Source of the DNA: Xanthobacter aminoxidans
Lineage (GTDB): Bacteria > Pseudomonadota > Alphaproteobacteria > Rhizobiales > Xanthobacteraceae
Direction: 5' to 3'
Assembly: GCF_023571765.1 (NCBI RefSeq)
Contig: NZ_JAMJXC010000003.1
Coordinates: 372,001-436,000, forward strand
Length of the DNA stretch: 64,000 nucleotides
Positions within the stretch are counted from its first letter, which is position 1, and each line of letters opens with the position of its first letter. Shown here piece after piece: positions 23,096 through 31,872 of this stretch. The position numbers and the translations under genes were made by a program. The notes below the pieces were generated by a model. It worked only from the letters and a program-made list of their open reading frames with translations, had not been told where the DNA came from and did not search any database.

Positions 23096-24403
23096 TCAAT
23101 CGAGCGTTTCGGTACCGAGGATCTCGATGCCGAAGCCCGCGAGGCCCACATAGGTTCGGGTCTTGGAGGACAAAAGGCGGATCGACTGGATGCCGAGATC
23201 GCGCAGGATCTGCGCGCCCAGCCCCACCTCGCGCCAGTGCCGATCGCGCTCCAGCTCGCTGGTGCTCTTCTCGGAATTCTGGCCCATGGCCACCGCCGGC
23301 ACGCCGCTGGTGCCGTCGCGCAGATAGACCAGCACGCCGCGGCCCTCGGCCTCGATGCGTTCCAGGCTCTTCTGCAGCACCTTGCCGCCGCTGAAGGCGT
23401 CGGCGATGGCATCCGCCCGGTGCAGGCGCACCAGCACCTTCTCGCCGTCGCCGATGCGGCCCTTCACGAGGGCGAGATGGTTCACCGGATCGAAGGGCGT
23501 CACGTAGGAATAGCCCTGCAACTCGCCGACAACGGTCGGCACCGGGAATTCCGCCGCCCGCGTCACCAGCTTCTCGCGCGCCTGGCGATAGGCGATGATC
23601 TCCGCCACCGAGATGCGGGTGAGGTTGTGCTTCTCGGAGAAGGCGGTCACCTGCGGCCCGCGCTGCACCGTCCCGTCGTCATTCACCAGCTCGGCGATGA
23701 CGCCGATGGGCGGCAGGCCGGCGAGGCGGCAGAGATCCACCGCCGCTTCGGTATGGCCGGAGCGGATCAGGACGCCGCCCTCGCGGGCGATCAGCGGGAA
23801 GACATGGCCCGGCCGCACGAAATCACCGGCGCCCATGTTGGGATTGGCCAGCGCCCGCACGGTGTTGGTGCGCTCCTCGGCCGAGATGCCGGTGGTGGTG
23901 CCGTGGCGCACATCGATGGAGACGGTGAAGGCCGTGCCCATGGGCGCGTCGTTGTTCGACACCATGGGATCGAGCCGCAGCCGCTTCGCCTCGGACGGGG
24001 GCAAAGGCGTGCAGACGATGCCGGAGGTGTTGCGGATGACGAAGGCCATCTTCTCCGGCGTCGCCAGCGAGGCGGCGAGGATGAGGTCGCCTTCGTTCTC
24101 GCGGTCGTCGTCGTCGGTGACGACGATGATCTCTCCCCGCGCGATGGCTTCGATGGCGGACTGGACGCGGGCCTGGGTGGTATCGGTCACGGGCAAACCT
24201 CGGATGTGCGGGACGAGGCCGAGGAAATCGTTGGGCGTCACCTGCTGCCCCGTCGCCTCGGCGATCTTTTCGGCCGTCTCGCGGGAGATCCAGGCGCGCT
24301 CGTCATTGCACAGGGCCGTCACGCTGGCCGGGGACATGCCCACCTGCCGCGCGAACGCGCTGCGCTTCGTTCCGGTTGCCGAGAGCCATTCCGCGAGCTT
24401 CAT
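23096..24403 (-). CDS. ribB: 3,4-dihydroxy-2-butanone-4-phosphate synthase with N-terminal helix-turn-helix and inactive RibA-like tail
   Basis: 435 residues in three parts. Residues 1-60 form a Cro/C1-type helix-turn-helix (KRSAFARQVGMSPASVTALCN). Residues about 75-285 are the RibB domain, with TDDDDRENEGDLI, GTTTGIS and RPGHVFPL; it converts ribulose 5-phosphate to the four-carbon riboflavin precursor. The C-terminal 145 residues align with GTP cyclohydrolase II but lack its zinc cysteines (VLVRLHRADAIADAF), as in the RibBX-type proteins of related bacteria. No Shine-Dalgarno is seen before the ATG at 24403. The HTH fusion is unusual. Confidence 0.88.
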   Translation of the reverse strand: MKLAEWLSATGTKRSAFARQVGMSPASVTALCNDERAWISRETAEKIAEATGQQVTPNDFLGLVPHIRGLPVTDTTQARVQSAIEAIARGEIIVVTDDDDRENEGDLILAASLATPEKMAFVIRNTSGIVCTPLPPSEAKRLRLDPMVSNNDAPMGTAFTVSIDVRHGTTTGISAEERTNTVRALANPNMGAGDFVRPGHVFPLIAREGGVLIRSGHTEAAVDLCRLAGLPPIGVIAELVNDDGTVQRGPQVTAFSEKHNLTRISVAEIIAYRQAREKLVTRAAEFPVPTVVGELQGYSYVTPFDPVNHLALVKGRIGDGEKVLVRLHRADAIADAFSGGKVLQKSLERIEAEGRGVLVYLRDGTSGVPAVAMGQNSEKSTSELERDRHWREVGLGAQILRDLGIQSIRLLSSKTRTYVGLAGFGIEILGTETLD

Positions 24404-24409
24404 GGGGCC

Positions 24410-24437
24410 AGCATAGCGAAGCGAATTTCAGTGACAA
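24410..24437 (-). promoter_or_regulatory. Promoter of ribB, apparently leaderless
   Basis: On the minus strand, TTGTCA (24432-24437) and TATGCT (24410-24415) are 16 bp apart. The -10 ends 6 bp before the ATG at 24403, so transcription would start at or next to the start codon, which fits the missing ribosome binding site. Confidence 0.5.
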
Positions 24438-24459
24438 TGAAAAAGTGCGGCAAGTCACT
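24430..24459. promoter_or_regulatory. Inverted repeat overlapping the ribB -35 box, candidate operator
   Basis: AGTGAC (24430-24435) and GTCACT (24454-24459) are perfect inverted half-sites separated by 18 bp. The left half overlaps the -35 of ribB, and the site lies between divergent ribB and the small gene at 24468. The HTH domain of RibB is an obvious candidate binder. The half-sites are short, so confidence is modest. Confidence 0.35.
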
Positions 24460-24467
24460 TTGGCGCC

Positions 24468-24641
24468 ATGTTTGCTAAGGCTGAATTCGTCTATTCCGGC
24501 AAGAACGGCCAGCGTGGGCGCCCAATAGAGGTGAGGGCGGCTGTTCCGGGAGGACAAGGGCGATGGCGTAGTATCGCCAAAGCTGCCAGACTCCTGCTAC
24601 CTATGGGTGTGCAGCCAATTGAAGCCTCAGGTCCACGCTGA
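24468..24641 (+). CDS. Small hypothetical protein, coupled to the downstream zinc-ribbon gene
   Basis: 57-residue frame starting MFAKAEFVYSGKNG and rich in Arg/Gly. Its TGA overlaps the ATG of the next gene (TGATG at 24639-24643), a classic translational-coupling arrangement, and the next gene itself has only a weak ribosome site. No recognisable domain, and no clear Shine-Dalgarno before 24468. Base composition is lower in GC than the flanking core genes, like the next gene. It could be a chance frame, but the overlap argues for a real leader or partner gene. Confidence 0.45.
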   Translation: MFAKAEFVYSGKNGQRGRPIEVRAAVPGGQGRWRSIAKAARLLLPMGVQPIEASGPR

Positions 24642-25216
24642 TGAAATGCCACCAGTGCGAAAGGCCGGCCTTCTACGAAGTGGAGGGGGTAGCGCTATGT
24701 CTCCACTGCTACGGAATCCTTTCTCGGATTCACGCGCAAGAGTTTTTGATGAACGCGGCAATGGCCAATCGGGCATTGGACGACATGGATGCAGTGATGT
24801 GGCCCCTTATTCCAGGTGGTCGAATACCCATTGAGCCGCTCGCTCGCGCAATACAAGGATCGCCTACGTTGAACCATTTCAATTTGACCAACAGCCAAGT
24901 CGGTATCATCAACACCGGCAGCATCCAAAAAATAGATACAGCCATAACGCAGACCCAAGGGTCGGATGCCGAGGGTATTGGAAAAATAATTCAAGCACTC
25001 ACTGCGGTAGTTCTCGCGGCTCACGAGCTTACGGCGGATGAGCAGGCAAAAATGGTGGAATTGATCGAGGCACTCTCGCAACAGGTAATTGAAGGGCGGA
25101 AGCCTGCGGTAATTTCAGCTCTGATGAAGTCACTCAAGGATGGGCTCATTGGTGTGTCGGCAGCGGTTCCTCTTGTCCAGAAGCTTTGGGAGGCCCTTCA
25201 AGCGCTGGGCTCCTGA
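24641..25216 (+). CDS. Zinc-ribbon protein with RHIM/amyloid-like motif and helical C-terminal domain, unknown function
   Basis: 191 residues. Residues 3-23 form a CxxC-x(n)-CxxC zinc ribbon (CHQC...CLHC). Residues about 81-105 contain NLTNSQVGIINTGSIQKID, a polar beta-prone stretch whose QVGxxN matches the core of RHIM/amyloid signalling motifs. The rest is helical: TADEQAKMVELIEAL, then an amphipathic C-terminus (LKDGLIGVSAAVPLVQKLWEAL). From memory, a VGxINTG segment followed by such a helical domain recurs in bacterial proteins of suspected signalling or defence function. Codon use is less GC-rich than in the neighbours and the gene lies by a tRNA, suggesting acquisition. Confidence 0.65.
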   Translation: MKCHQCERPAFYEVEGVALCLHCYGILSRIHAQEFLMNAAMANRALDDMDAVMWPLIPGGRIPIEPLARAIQGSPTLNHFNLTNSQVGIINTGSIQKIDTAITQTQGSDAEGIGKIIQALTAVVLAAHELTADEQAKMVELIEALSQQVIEGRKPAVISALMKSLKDGLIGVSAAVPLVQKLWEALQALGS

Positions 25217-25329
25217 GTCGCGATCGGCGGGAGCTGGTCTAGGTTTAGTGCACCTTCTAAGGCATAAAACCAAATTGCCGCATCTCTAACCCATTGAGAA
25301 TACAGCAATAAAAATATGTCGAGGTGAGG

Positions 25330-25405
25330 TGGTGAGCCCGTCGGGATTCGAACCCGAGACCCCATGATTAAAAGTCACGTGCTCTACCGGCTGAGCTACG
25401 GGCTC
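25330..25405 (-). tRNA. tRNA-Lys (anticodon UUU), CCA encoded
   Basis: Cloverleaf on the minus strand: acceptor GAGCCCG/CGGGCTC, D stem GCTC/GAGC, anticodon loop CTTTTAA giving anticodon TTT, five-base variable loop, T arm TCGGG-TTCGAAT-CCCGA. The body is 25333-25405 (73 nt) and CCA is encoded at 25330-25332. It bounds the low-GC islet on its left. Confidence 0.97.
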
Positions 25406-25557
25406 ACTTGACGCGTTGGTTAGGGTGCGAAGGCGGCGGGGTCAAGGCCGGGCGGGCGGGATGTCCCGGCATTTCGGCAGGGGGCGGCGCGGTCGCGGGC
25501 ATTGACCGGGCAGGATGGGTTCCGCACCATGGCCGCTCAATTGCTTCTGGAATTGCC

Positions 25558-26724
25558 ATGCCGGTCAACAACCACATCGCTGCCCGCGCCGACGAGATCG
25601 CGGCCTGGCGGCAGGATTTCCACCGTAACCCCGAGCTCATGTACGACCTCGACCGCACCAGCGCCGCGGTGGCGGAGAAGCTGCGCGCCTTCGGCTGCGA
25701 CGAGGTCATCACCGGCATCGGCCGCACCGGCGTGGTGGGAATCGTGCGTGGGAAGGGGGATGGCCCGCTCATCGGCCTGCGCGCCGACATGGACGCGCTG
25801 CCCATTCTGGAAAAGACCGGCGCCGCCTATGCCTCGCAAACGCCCGGCAAGATGCACGCCTGCGGCCATGACGGCCACACCGCCATGCTGCTCGGCGCCG
25901 CGCGCCACCTCGCCGAGACCCGCGCCTTCTCCGGCACGGCGGTGCTCATCTTCCAGCCGGCGGAGGAAGGCGGGGCCGGCGCCAAGGCGATGATCGACGA
26001 CGGGCTGTTCGTCCGCTTCCCCGTCCGCGAGGTCTACGGCATGCACAATCTGCCGGGGCTCGAGGTGGGGCGCTTCGCCATGCGGCCGGGCGGCATCATG
26101 GCCTCGGCCGACCATATCGAGATCGTGGTGGACGGGCGCGGCGCCCATGCGGCGCGGCCCAACCAGGGCGTGGACGTGGTGCTCACCGGCGCCGCCATCG
26201 TCATGGCCCTGCAGCAGATCGTCTCGCGCAATGTGGACCCGCTGGAGGCGGCGGTGGTCTCCATCGCCATGTTCCATGCGGGCGAGGCGGACAATGTGCT
26301 GCCGCCCTCGGCCACCCTCGTCGGCACCGCCCGCACGCTGGACCAGGGGGTGCGCGCCCAATTGCGCGAGCGCATCCGGCAGGTGGCGGAAGGCGTCGCG
26401 GCGGCCTATGGCGCCACCGCCACGGTGAGCTTCAAGGAAGGCTATCCGGTCACCAGCAACCATGCCGATCAGGTGGCCTTCGCCGCCGAGGTGGCGAGCG
26501 AGGTGGCCGGCGCCTCCGAGGTGGACGCCGCCGCGCCGCCGCTGATGGCGGCCGAGGATTTCGCCTACATGCTGGAGGAGAAGCCGGGCGCCTACATCTT
26601 CATCGGCAACGGCCCATCCGCCGGCCTGCATCATCCGCAGTACGACTTCGCCGACGCGGCCATTCCCTACGGCGCGTCCTATTGGGTGCGGCTGGTGGAG
26701 CGGGCACTGCCGCTGACGGCGTGA
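25558..26724 (+). CDS. M20D family amidohydrolase (hippurate hydrolase/N-acyl amino acid hydrolase type)
   Basis: 388 residues. Metal-binding motifs: HACGHDGHTAML (Cys and His, about 99-110), PAEEGGAGA (catalytic Glu pair near 134), GMHNLPGLEVG near 161, and a final His in LHHPQYDF near 361. This order and length match the M20D peptidases that deacylate N-acyl amino acids or IAA conjugates. The substrate cannot be assigned. ATG at 25558 begins at the natural N-terminus; the in-frame region upstream reaches into the tRNA and was excluded. Confidence 0.88.
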   Translation: MPVNNHIAARADEIAAWRQDFHRNPELMYDLDRTSAAVAEKLRAFGCDEVITGIGRTGVVGIVRGKGDGPLIGLRADMDALPILEKTGAAYASQTPGKMHACGHDGHTAMLLGAARHLAETRAFSGTAVLIFQPAEEGGAGAKAMIDDGLFVRFPVREVYGMHNLPGLEVGRFAMRPGGIMASADHIEIVVDGRGAHAARPNQGVDVVLTGAAIVMALQQIVSRNVDPLEAAVVSIAMFHAGEADNVLPPSATLVGTARTLDQGVRAQLRERIRQVAEGVAAAYGATATVSFKEGYPVTSNHADQVAFAAEVASEVAGASEVDAAAPPLMAAEDFAYMLEEKPGAYIFIGNGPSAGLHHPQYDFADAAIPYGASYWVRLVERALPLTA

Positions 26725-26728
26725 GTTC

Positions 26729-26810
26729 AAGCCTGCGCGGCGCTTGAGCGAGACGCGCTAGAAGCCCGCGCGGCGCCTGAGCGAGACGCACCAAAAGCCT
26801 GCGCGGTGCA
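26729..26810. repeat. Three tandem copies of a 33-bp unit
   Basis: Imperfect direct copies beginning AAGCCtGCGCGGcGC at 26729, 26762 and 26795, the third truncated; the first two share GAGCGAGACGC. They lie between the convergent M20 hydrolase and TusA genes. No protein function is apparent. Confidence 0.7.
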
Positions 26811-26818
26811 AAGCTCTC

Positions 26819-27058
26819 TCAGGCCGGCTTCACCAGCACGAAGGTCAGGAGGCCGGTCTCGACCTCCTGCTTTTCCAGCACCGCGCCCGTCTCGTGCGCG
26901 AGGTGGGGAATGTCGATCACCGCCATGGGGTCCGTGCAGGTGACGACGAGCCGGGTGCCCGCCGCCGCCTGCGCCAGCGCCTTGCGGGTGCGCAAGGCGG
27001 GCAGGGGGCATTTCAGCCCCTTCAGATCCAGTGCGACGGTGACGGCGGCCGGCTTCAA
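26819..27058 (-). CDS. TusA family sulfurtransferase
   Basis: 79 residues with the TusA signature [12 protein letters not shown] (Cys at about residue 17 in a CPxP motif), which carries persulfide sulfur for tRNA thiolation, molybdopterin or other sulfur-transfer pathways. The start is a TTG at 27058 overlapping the gltX stop (TTGA), so it is coupled to gltX. Confidence 0.88.
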   Translation of the reverse strand: MKPAAVTVALDLKGLKCPLPALRTRKALAQAAAGTRLVVTCTDPMAVIDIPHLAHETGAVLEKQEVETGLLTFVLVKPA

Positions 27059-28470
27059 ATCGCCTGATCCCGGAGCCGGCCGAGGCTCTCCTCGCGGCCG
27101 AGCACTGCGAGCACATCGAACACCGGCGGGGAGGTGGACTTGCCGGTGAGCGCGGCGCGCAGGGGCTGGGCCACGGCGCCGAGCTTCACGCCCTGCGCCT
27201 CGGCATAGCGGCGCACCACCTCCTCGGTGGCGGCGGCGCTCCAGTCCACGGCTTCCAGCAGCGGCACGAGGCGCCCGAGATGGGCGCGGGCCTCGGGCGA
27301 GAGCAGCGTGGTCGCCTTCTCGTCCAGCGGGATCGGCCGCTCGACGAAGATGAACTCGGCATTGTCCAGCAGTTCGACCAGCGTCTTCGCCCGCTCCTTC
27401 AGCCCCGGCATGGCGGCGGCGAGCTGGGCGCGGCGGGTGTCCGTCATGCGCGGCAGGCGGTGCGCGGCGTCCGGCAGGTAGGGCACCAGCGCGTCGATGG
27501 CGGCGAGCAGGTCCGCGTCGCTGGAGGCGCGCATATAGTGGCCGTTGAGGCTTTCGAGCTTGGTGAAATCGAAGCGCGCGGCCGAGCGGCCCACCTTGTC
27601 GAGGTCGAAGAATTCGACCATCGCGTCGGTGGAGAACACTTCCTGGTCGCCATGGCTCCAGCCGAGGCGCACGAGATAGTTGCGCAGCGCCGCCGGCAGA
27701 TAGCCCATGTCGCGATAGGCATCGACGCCCAGCGCCCCGTGGCGCTTGGAGAGCTTGGCGCCATCCGGCCCGTGGATGAGCGGGATGTGCGCCATGCGCG
27801 GCACGTCCCAGCCGAGCGCGCGATAGATCTGCGTCTGGCGGGCGGCGTTGGTGAGGTGGTCGTCGCCGCGGATGATGTGGGTGACGCCCATGTCGTGGTC
27901 GTCCACCACCACCGCCAGCATGTAGGTGGGCGTGCCGTCGGACCGCAGCAGCACGAGGTCGTCGAGGTCCTTGTTGGGGAAGGTCACGGTGCCCTGCACC
28001 ATGTCGTCGATCACCGTTTCGCCTTCCTGCGGGGCGCGCAGGCGGATGACGGGCGCGCGGTCAGCCGGCGCCTCGGAGGGGTCGCGGTCGCGCCAGCGGC
28101 CGTCATAGCGCGGCGGGCGGCCCTCCTTGCGGGCCAGCTCGCGCATCTCGTCCAGCTCCTGGGGCGTGGCGTAGCAGCGATAGGCGTTGCCCTTCGCCAG
28201 CATCTCCGCCACCGCGGCCTGATGCCGCTCGGCGCGGGCGAACTGGTAGATGGGCTCGCCCTCCCAGTCGATGCCGAGCCAGGAGAGCCCCTCGATGATG
28301 GCGTCGATGGCCTCCTTGGTGGAGCGCTGGCGGTCTGTGTCCTCGATGCGCAGCAGCATCTTGCCGCCGGTGTGGCGGGCATAGAGCCAGTTGAACAGCG
28401 CCGTGCGCGCCCCGCCGATATGCAGGAAGCCGGTGGGCGAGGGGGCGAAGCGGGTGACGATCTGCGACAT
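27055..28470 (-). CDS. gltX: Glutamate-tRNA ligase
   Basis: 471 residues. Class I synthetase signatures: FLHIGGART (HIGH-type, about 14-22) and KLSKRHG (KMSKS-type, about 240-246), with the discriminating Glx-binding residues between. It charges tRNA-Glu in the cytoplasm. ATG at 28470 starts at [14 protein letters not shown], the universal N-terminus; in-frame sequence further upstream is antisense to the comEC 5' region and was excluded. Confidence 0.95.
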   Translation of the reverse strand: MSQIVTRFAPSPTGFLHIGGARTALFNWLYARHTGGKMLLRIEDTDRQRSTKEAIDAIIEGLSWLGIDWEGEPIYQFARAERHQAAVAEMLAKGNAYRCYATPQELDEMRELARKEGRPPRYDGRWRDRDPSEAPADRAPVIRLRAPQEGETVIDDMVQGTVTFPNKDLDDLVLLRSDGTPTYMLAVVVDDHDMGVTHIIRGDDHLTNAARQTQIYRALGWDVPRMAHIPLIHGPDGAKLSKRHGALGVDAYRDMGYLPAALRNYLVRLGWSHGDQEVFSTDAMVEFFDLDKVGRSAARFDFTKLESLNGHYMRASSDADLLAAIDALVPYLPDAAHRLPRMTDTRRAQLAAAMPGLKERAKTLVELLDNAEFIFVERPIPLDEKATTLLSPEARAHLGRLVPLLEAVDWSAAATEEVVRRYAEAQGVKLGAVAQPLRAALTGKSTSPPVFDVLAVLGREESLGRLRDQAI

Positions 28471-28645
28471 CGGGCGGGGCTCGGCGGGATGGGGTCCGCT
28501 TGGACGGAAGACACGCGTGCGCAGCCCTGCGGAACGCAAACCGAACCACATGGCGCGCGGGAGGCGCCCGTGTAGCATAGAGGCGGGGCACAAGGAACAT
28601 GGGGCGGGGACGGGCGCGACCCGGCCCGGCCCCCGGCGGACGGGG

Positions 28646-30883
28646 ATGGACGAGCGGGCTTCAGGCGGCGCGCGGGCAGGGGGACGGGGAGCTGCGGGCG
28701 CGCTCCCGGTGTTCTCCGCGCGTGGGCTTTCACGCCTCGCCGACGCGCTGAAGGCCCGCATCGCCCATGATGTTACGGCCGAGGCGGCGTCCGGCCGGCT
28801 GATCCTGTGGCTGCCGGCCGCCTTCACCGCCGGCATCCTGCTCTATTTCGGCGCCTCCACCGAACCTTCGCTCACCGCGAGCCTCGTGCTCGTGGCCCTG
28901 TTCGCGGCCGCGGCCTGGGGCGCTCGGGCGCGGCCGGTGATGTTCGGGGCCGCCGCGGTGCTCCTCGCCACCATGGCCGGCTTCGCGGCCGGCGGGGTGC
29001 GCACCGCGTTCATCGCCCACGAGATGGTGGTGCCGCCCAAGACCCCGGTGCGCCTGTCCGGCTTCATCGAGCGGGTGGAGCGGCGGACCACCGGCGACCG
29101 CATCCTGCTGCGGCTCGACGGCGACGCCGTGCGGGGGCTGAAAAACGCGCCGGCGTTGGTGCGCCTCTCGCTCCGCAAGGGGTGGGCGCCGCCGGTGGGG
29201 AGCCATGTAACCCAGCTGGCGCAATTGCTGCCGCCCTCCGGCCCGGCCATGCCGGGCGCCCATGATTTCGGCCGCACGCCGTGGTTTCAGGGCATCGGCG
29301 CCATTGGCTACGGGCTCGGCCGGCCCAAGGCGGCGGCGCCGCGCGATCCGCCTTTGTCCGTGCGCCTCGCCATGGCGCTCGACGGGGTGCGCCAGAGCCT
29401 GTCGGACCGCATCCGCGCCTCGCTTTCCGGCGTGCCGGCGGAGGTGGCGGTGGCGCTGGTGGCCGGCGATCGCTCCGGCATTCCGCGCGCGGTGGAGGAG
29501 AGCATGCGGGTGTCCGGCCTCTCGCATATCCTCTCCATCTCCGGCCTGCACATGGCGCTGGTCGCCGGCACCCTGTTCGCGCTGGCGCGGGGCCTGCTGG
29601 CGCTGGTGCCGGGGCTGGCTTTGTCGTGGCCCATCAAGTCCATGGCGGCGCTGATCGCGCTGTCGGGCAGCGCCTTCTATCTGGTGCTGTCGGGCAACGA
29701 CGTGCCGGCGCAGCGCTCCTTCGTGATGACGGGGCTGGTGCTGGCCGGCGTGCTGGTGGGGCGGCCGTCTTTGTCGCTGCGCTCGGTGGGTGTCGCGGCG
29801 GTGGTGGTGCTGGCGCTGACGCCGGAGGCGGCGCTGGACCCGGGCACGCAGATGTCGTTCGCCGCCACCCTCGCCCTCGTCGCCGCCTATGAACGGCTCC
29901 AGCCTTTGCGGGCGATCCCCCGGCCGGATGGCATCGCCGGAGCCGTAGTCTCCTGGGTGGCCGTGCTGGTGGCCGGCACGGCGCTGACTTCGCTGGTGGC
30001 GGGGTTGGCGACGGCGCCGTATGGCATCTTCCACTTCCAGCGGGTGGCGCCCTACGGCCTGCTCGCCAATCTCGCGGCGATGCCGGCCGTCTCCTTCCTG
30101 GTGATGCCGGCGGGGCTTGCGGGCGTGCTGCTGATGCCGTTCGGCTGGGATCATCTGGCCTGGCCGGTGATGGGGCGGGGCATCGAGATCATGACGGCGG
30201 TGTCCGACTGGGTGGGGACCCTGCCGGGCGCCGACATCCGCGCCGCCTTCGTCGGTGCCGGAACGCTGCTCTGGCTGTCCCTCGCCCTGCTGGCCCTTTG
30301 CCTGCTGCGGGGCGTTCTGACCCTCGCGGCGCTGGTGCCCCTCGGCCTTGCCGCGCTGGTGGCGGGAACGCCGCTGAAACCGGACCTCCTCATCGCGCCC
30401 GATGCGCAGACGGTGGCGGTGCGGATGCCGGATGGACGGCTTTCCGTGCTCGGCGCCTCGGGCCAGAAGCTGGTGGTGGAGCAATGGCTGACGCGGGAGG
30501 GCGACCGCCGGACGGCCGGCACCAAGGACCTCGCCTCCGCCTTCCTGTGCGACCCGCTCGGCTGCACCGCGCCGCTGCCCGGCGGCGGAACCATCGCCGT
30601 CTCCCGGCGCGCCGAGAGCCTGGAGGCGGACTGCCTCAACGCCCGCATGGTCGTGACCCGCGATGCCCCGCCTCGCGCCTGCCCGGCCGAGGTTCTGACG
30701 CCGGAAAAACTCGCGCGGACCGGAACGCTCGCCTTCACCCTGCGCGATGGTGCCCTCGTGGCCGAGCGAAGCCGCAGCCCCTCGGTGTCCCGGCCGTGGA
30801 TGGCACCGCTGCCGCCGGACCTCGCACCGGAGCGGGGGGCGGTCGATGCAGGCGATCCGCAGACCGACGCCACCGCTCCCTGA
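28646..30883 (+). CDS. comEC: ComEC/Rec2 family inner-membrane DNA translocation protein
   Basis: 745 residues. An N-terminal DUF4131-like region with a beta-rich domain after several membrane helices is followed by the competence domain with [26 protein letters not shown] and [13 protein letters not shown], and about ten helices. It forms the channel taking single-stranded DNA into the cytoplasm during natural transformation. The C-terminal 190 residues show no HxHxDH, so the metallo-beta-lactamase domain of full ComEC seems absent or unrecognisable. ATG at 28646 follows a GGACGGGG. Convergent with lexA, divergent from gltX. Confidence 0.88.
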   Translation: MDERASGGARAGGRGAAGALPVFSARGLSRLADALKARIAHDVTAEAASGRLILWLPAAFTAGILLYFGASTEPSLTASLVLVALFAAAAWGARARPVMFGAAAVLLATMAGFAAGGVRTAFIAHEMVVPPKTPVRLSGFIERVERRTTGDRILLRLDGDAVRGLKNAPALVRLSLRKGWAPPVGSHVTQLAQLLPPSGPAMPGAHDFGRTPWFQGIGAIGYGLGRPKAAAPRDPPLSVRLAMALDGVRQSLSDRIRASLSGVPAEVAVALVAGDRSGIPRAVEESMRVSGLSHILSISGLHMALVAGTLFALARGLLALVPGLALSWPIKSMAALIALSGSAFYLVLSGNDVPAQRSFVMTGLVLAGVLVGRPSLSLRSVGVAAVVVLALTPEAALDPGTQMSFAATLALVAAYERLQPLRAIPRPDGIAGAVVSWVAVLVAGTALTSLVAGLATAPYGIFHFQRVAPYGLLANLAAMPAVSFLVMPAGLAGVLLMPFGWDHLAWPVMGRGIEIMTAVSDWVGTLPGADIRAAFVGAGTLLWLSLALLALCLLRGVLTLAALVPLGLAALVAGTPLKPDLLIAPDAQTVAVRMPDGRLSVLGASGQKLVVEQWLTREGDRRTAGTKDLASAFLCDPLGCTAPLPGGGTIAVSRRAESLEADCLNARMVVTRDAPPRACPAEVLTPEKLARTGTLAFTLRDGALVAERSRSPSVSRPWMAPLPPDLAPERGAVDAGDPQTDATAP

Positions 30884-30902
30884 TGCGACAACCACAAGGC
30901 GT

Positions 30903-30995
30903 CGGGGTGAGGGGCAACGCCTTCAAAAAAGCGCAGGCGCCCGTTGAGCGTGGACCACCGCGCCCCTCACCCCGTTCCGGATCTCCCGCGGGAGA
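30903..30995. repeat. Inverted repeat between convergent comEC and lexA
   Basis: CGGGGTGAGGGGC (30903-30915) is perfectly inverted at 30962-30974, followed by a palindrome TCTCCCGCGGGAGA (30982-30995). The motifs resemble those of the repeats after tpiA at 41386-41656. It may double as a bidirectional transcript end. Confidence 0.6.
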
Positions 30996-31003
30996 AATAA
31001 GGA

Positions 31004-31714
31004 TCAGTAGCGGCGCATGAGGCCGATCAGGCGGCCCTGGATGCGCACGCGGTCGGGACCGAAGATCCGGGTCTCGTAGGCCGGATTGGCGGCCTCCAGC
31101 GCGATGGAGGCGCCCTTCTTGCGCAGGCGCTTGAGGGTGGCTTCCTCGTCGTCCACCAGCGCGACGATGATGTCGCCGGTGTCGGCGGAATCGCACTTGC
31201 GGATCAGCACCGTGTCGCCGTCGAGGATGCCGGCCTCGATCATGCTGTCGCCGCGCACCTCGAGGGCGAAATGCTCGCCGGAGCCCAGCATTTCGGGCGG
31301 GATGTTCAGCGTATGGCTGCGGCTCTGAATGGCGGAGATGGGCGAGCCGGCGGCGATGCGGCCCATGACCGGCACCGAGACCACCTGTCCCGCCTCGTCA
31401 TCCTCCGCCACGGGGCGGACCTTGCCGAGGCTGCCCTCGATGACCGAGGGCGAGAAGCCCCGCCCTGCGGACCGGGCGGAGGCGAGCCCCGGCGCCACGC
31501 TGTCGGGCAGGCGGACCACCTCCAGCGCGCGGGCGCGATTGGGCAGGCGGCGGATGAAGCCGCGCTCTTCCAGCGCGGTGATGAGACGATGGATGCCGGA
31601 CTTGGAGCGCAGGTCCAGCGCTTCCTTCATTTCGTCGAAGGAGGGGGGAACACCGGTTTCCTTCAGCCGCTCATGGATGAAGCGCAGAAGGTCATATTGC
31701 TTCCGAGTGAGCAT
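31004..31714 (-). CDS. lexA: LexA repressor, SOS regulator
   Basis: 236 residues. N-terminal winged helix ([13 protein letters not shown]...[11 protein letters not shown]), a cleavage site Ala-Gly in GRIAAGSPI near 121-122, catalytic Ser in GDSMIEAG near 158, and catalytic Lys in EATLKRL near 196. RecA-stimulated self-cleavage derepresses SOS genes. ATG at 31714. An SOS box lies 116 bp upstream, consistent with autoregulation. Confidence 0.95.
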   Translation of the reverse strand: MLTRKQYDLLRFIHERLKETGVPPSFDEMKEALDLRSKSGIHRLITALEERGFIRRLPNRARALEVVRLPDSVAPGLASARSAGRGFSPSVIEGSLGKVRPVAEDDEAGQVVSVPVMGRIAAGSPISAIQSRSHTLNIPPEMLGSGEHFALEVRGDSMIEAGILDGDTVLIRKCDSADTGDIIVALVDDEEATLKRLRKKGASIALEAANPAYETRIFGPDRVRIQGRLIGLMRRY

Positions 31715-31829
31715 TCCCTGGCCCCGTTCCTTGCACGCACCGCCGCGGAACAGGCGCTCTCGGCCGGTCCCGATTCAAGGCGCATCCAGCCCGGTGCGCC
31801 GCGAAACAAATCATGAACAGTCTTTATCT

Positions 31830-31844
31830 GTTCCTTTTGTGTTC
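31830..31844. promoter_or_regulatory. SOS box (LexA operator)
   Basis: GTTC-N7-GTTC with spacer cttttgt, a perfect match to the alphaproteobacterial LexA site. It sits between lexA (start 31714, minus) and the end of moeA (31873), in the lexA upstream region. Confidence 0.8.
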
Positions 31845-31872
31845 CGCAAGTGGTGAAGGCTCCGTTAAGGGC

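Noticed and set aside
24404-24480. FMN riboswitch upstream of ribB
   Set aside because: The leader is too short (the promoter appears to abut the ATG) and no RFN-type conserved segments are visible.
24404-25405. Integrated element with attachment repeats at tRNA-Lys
   Set aside because: The islet abuts the tRNA, but I find no copy of the tRNA 3' sequence at its other end and no integrase, so site-specific integration is not supported.
28730-30895. 721-codon open frame antisense to comEC
   Set aside because: Composition bias only (His/Gln/Arg-rich); comEC motifs are clear on the plus strand.
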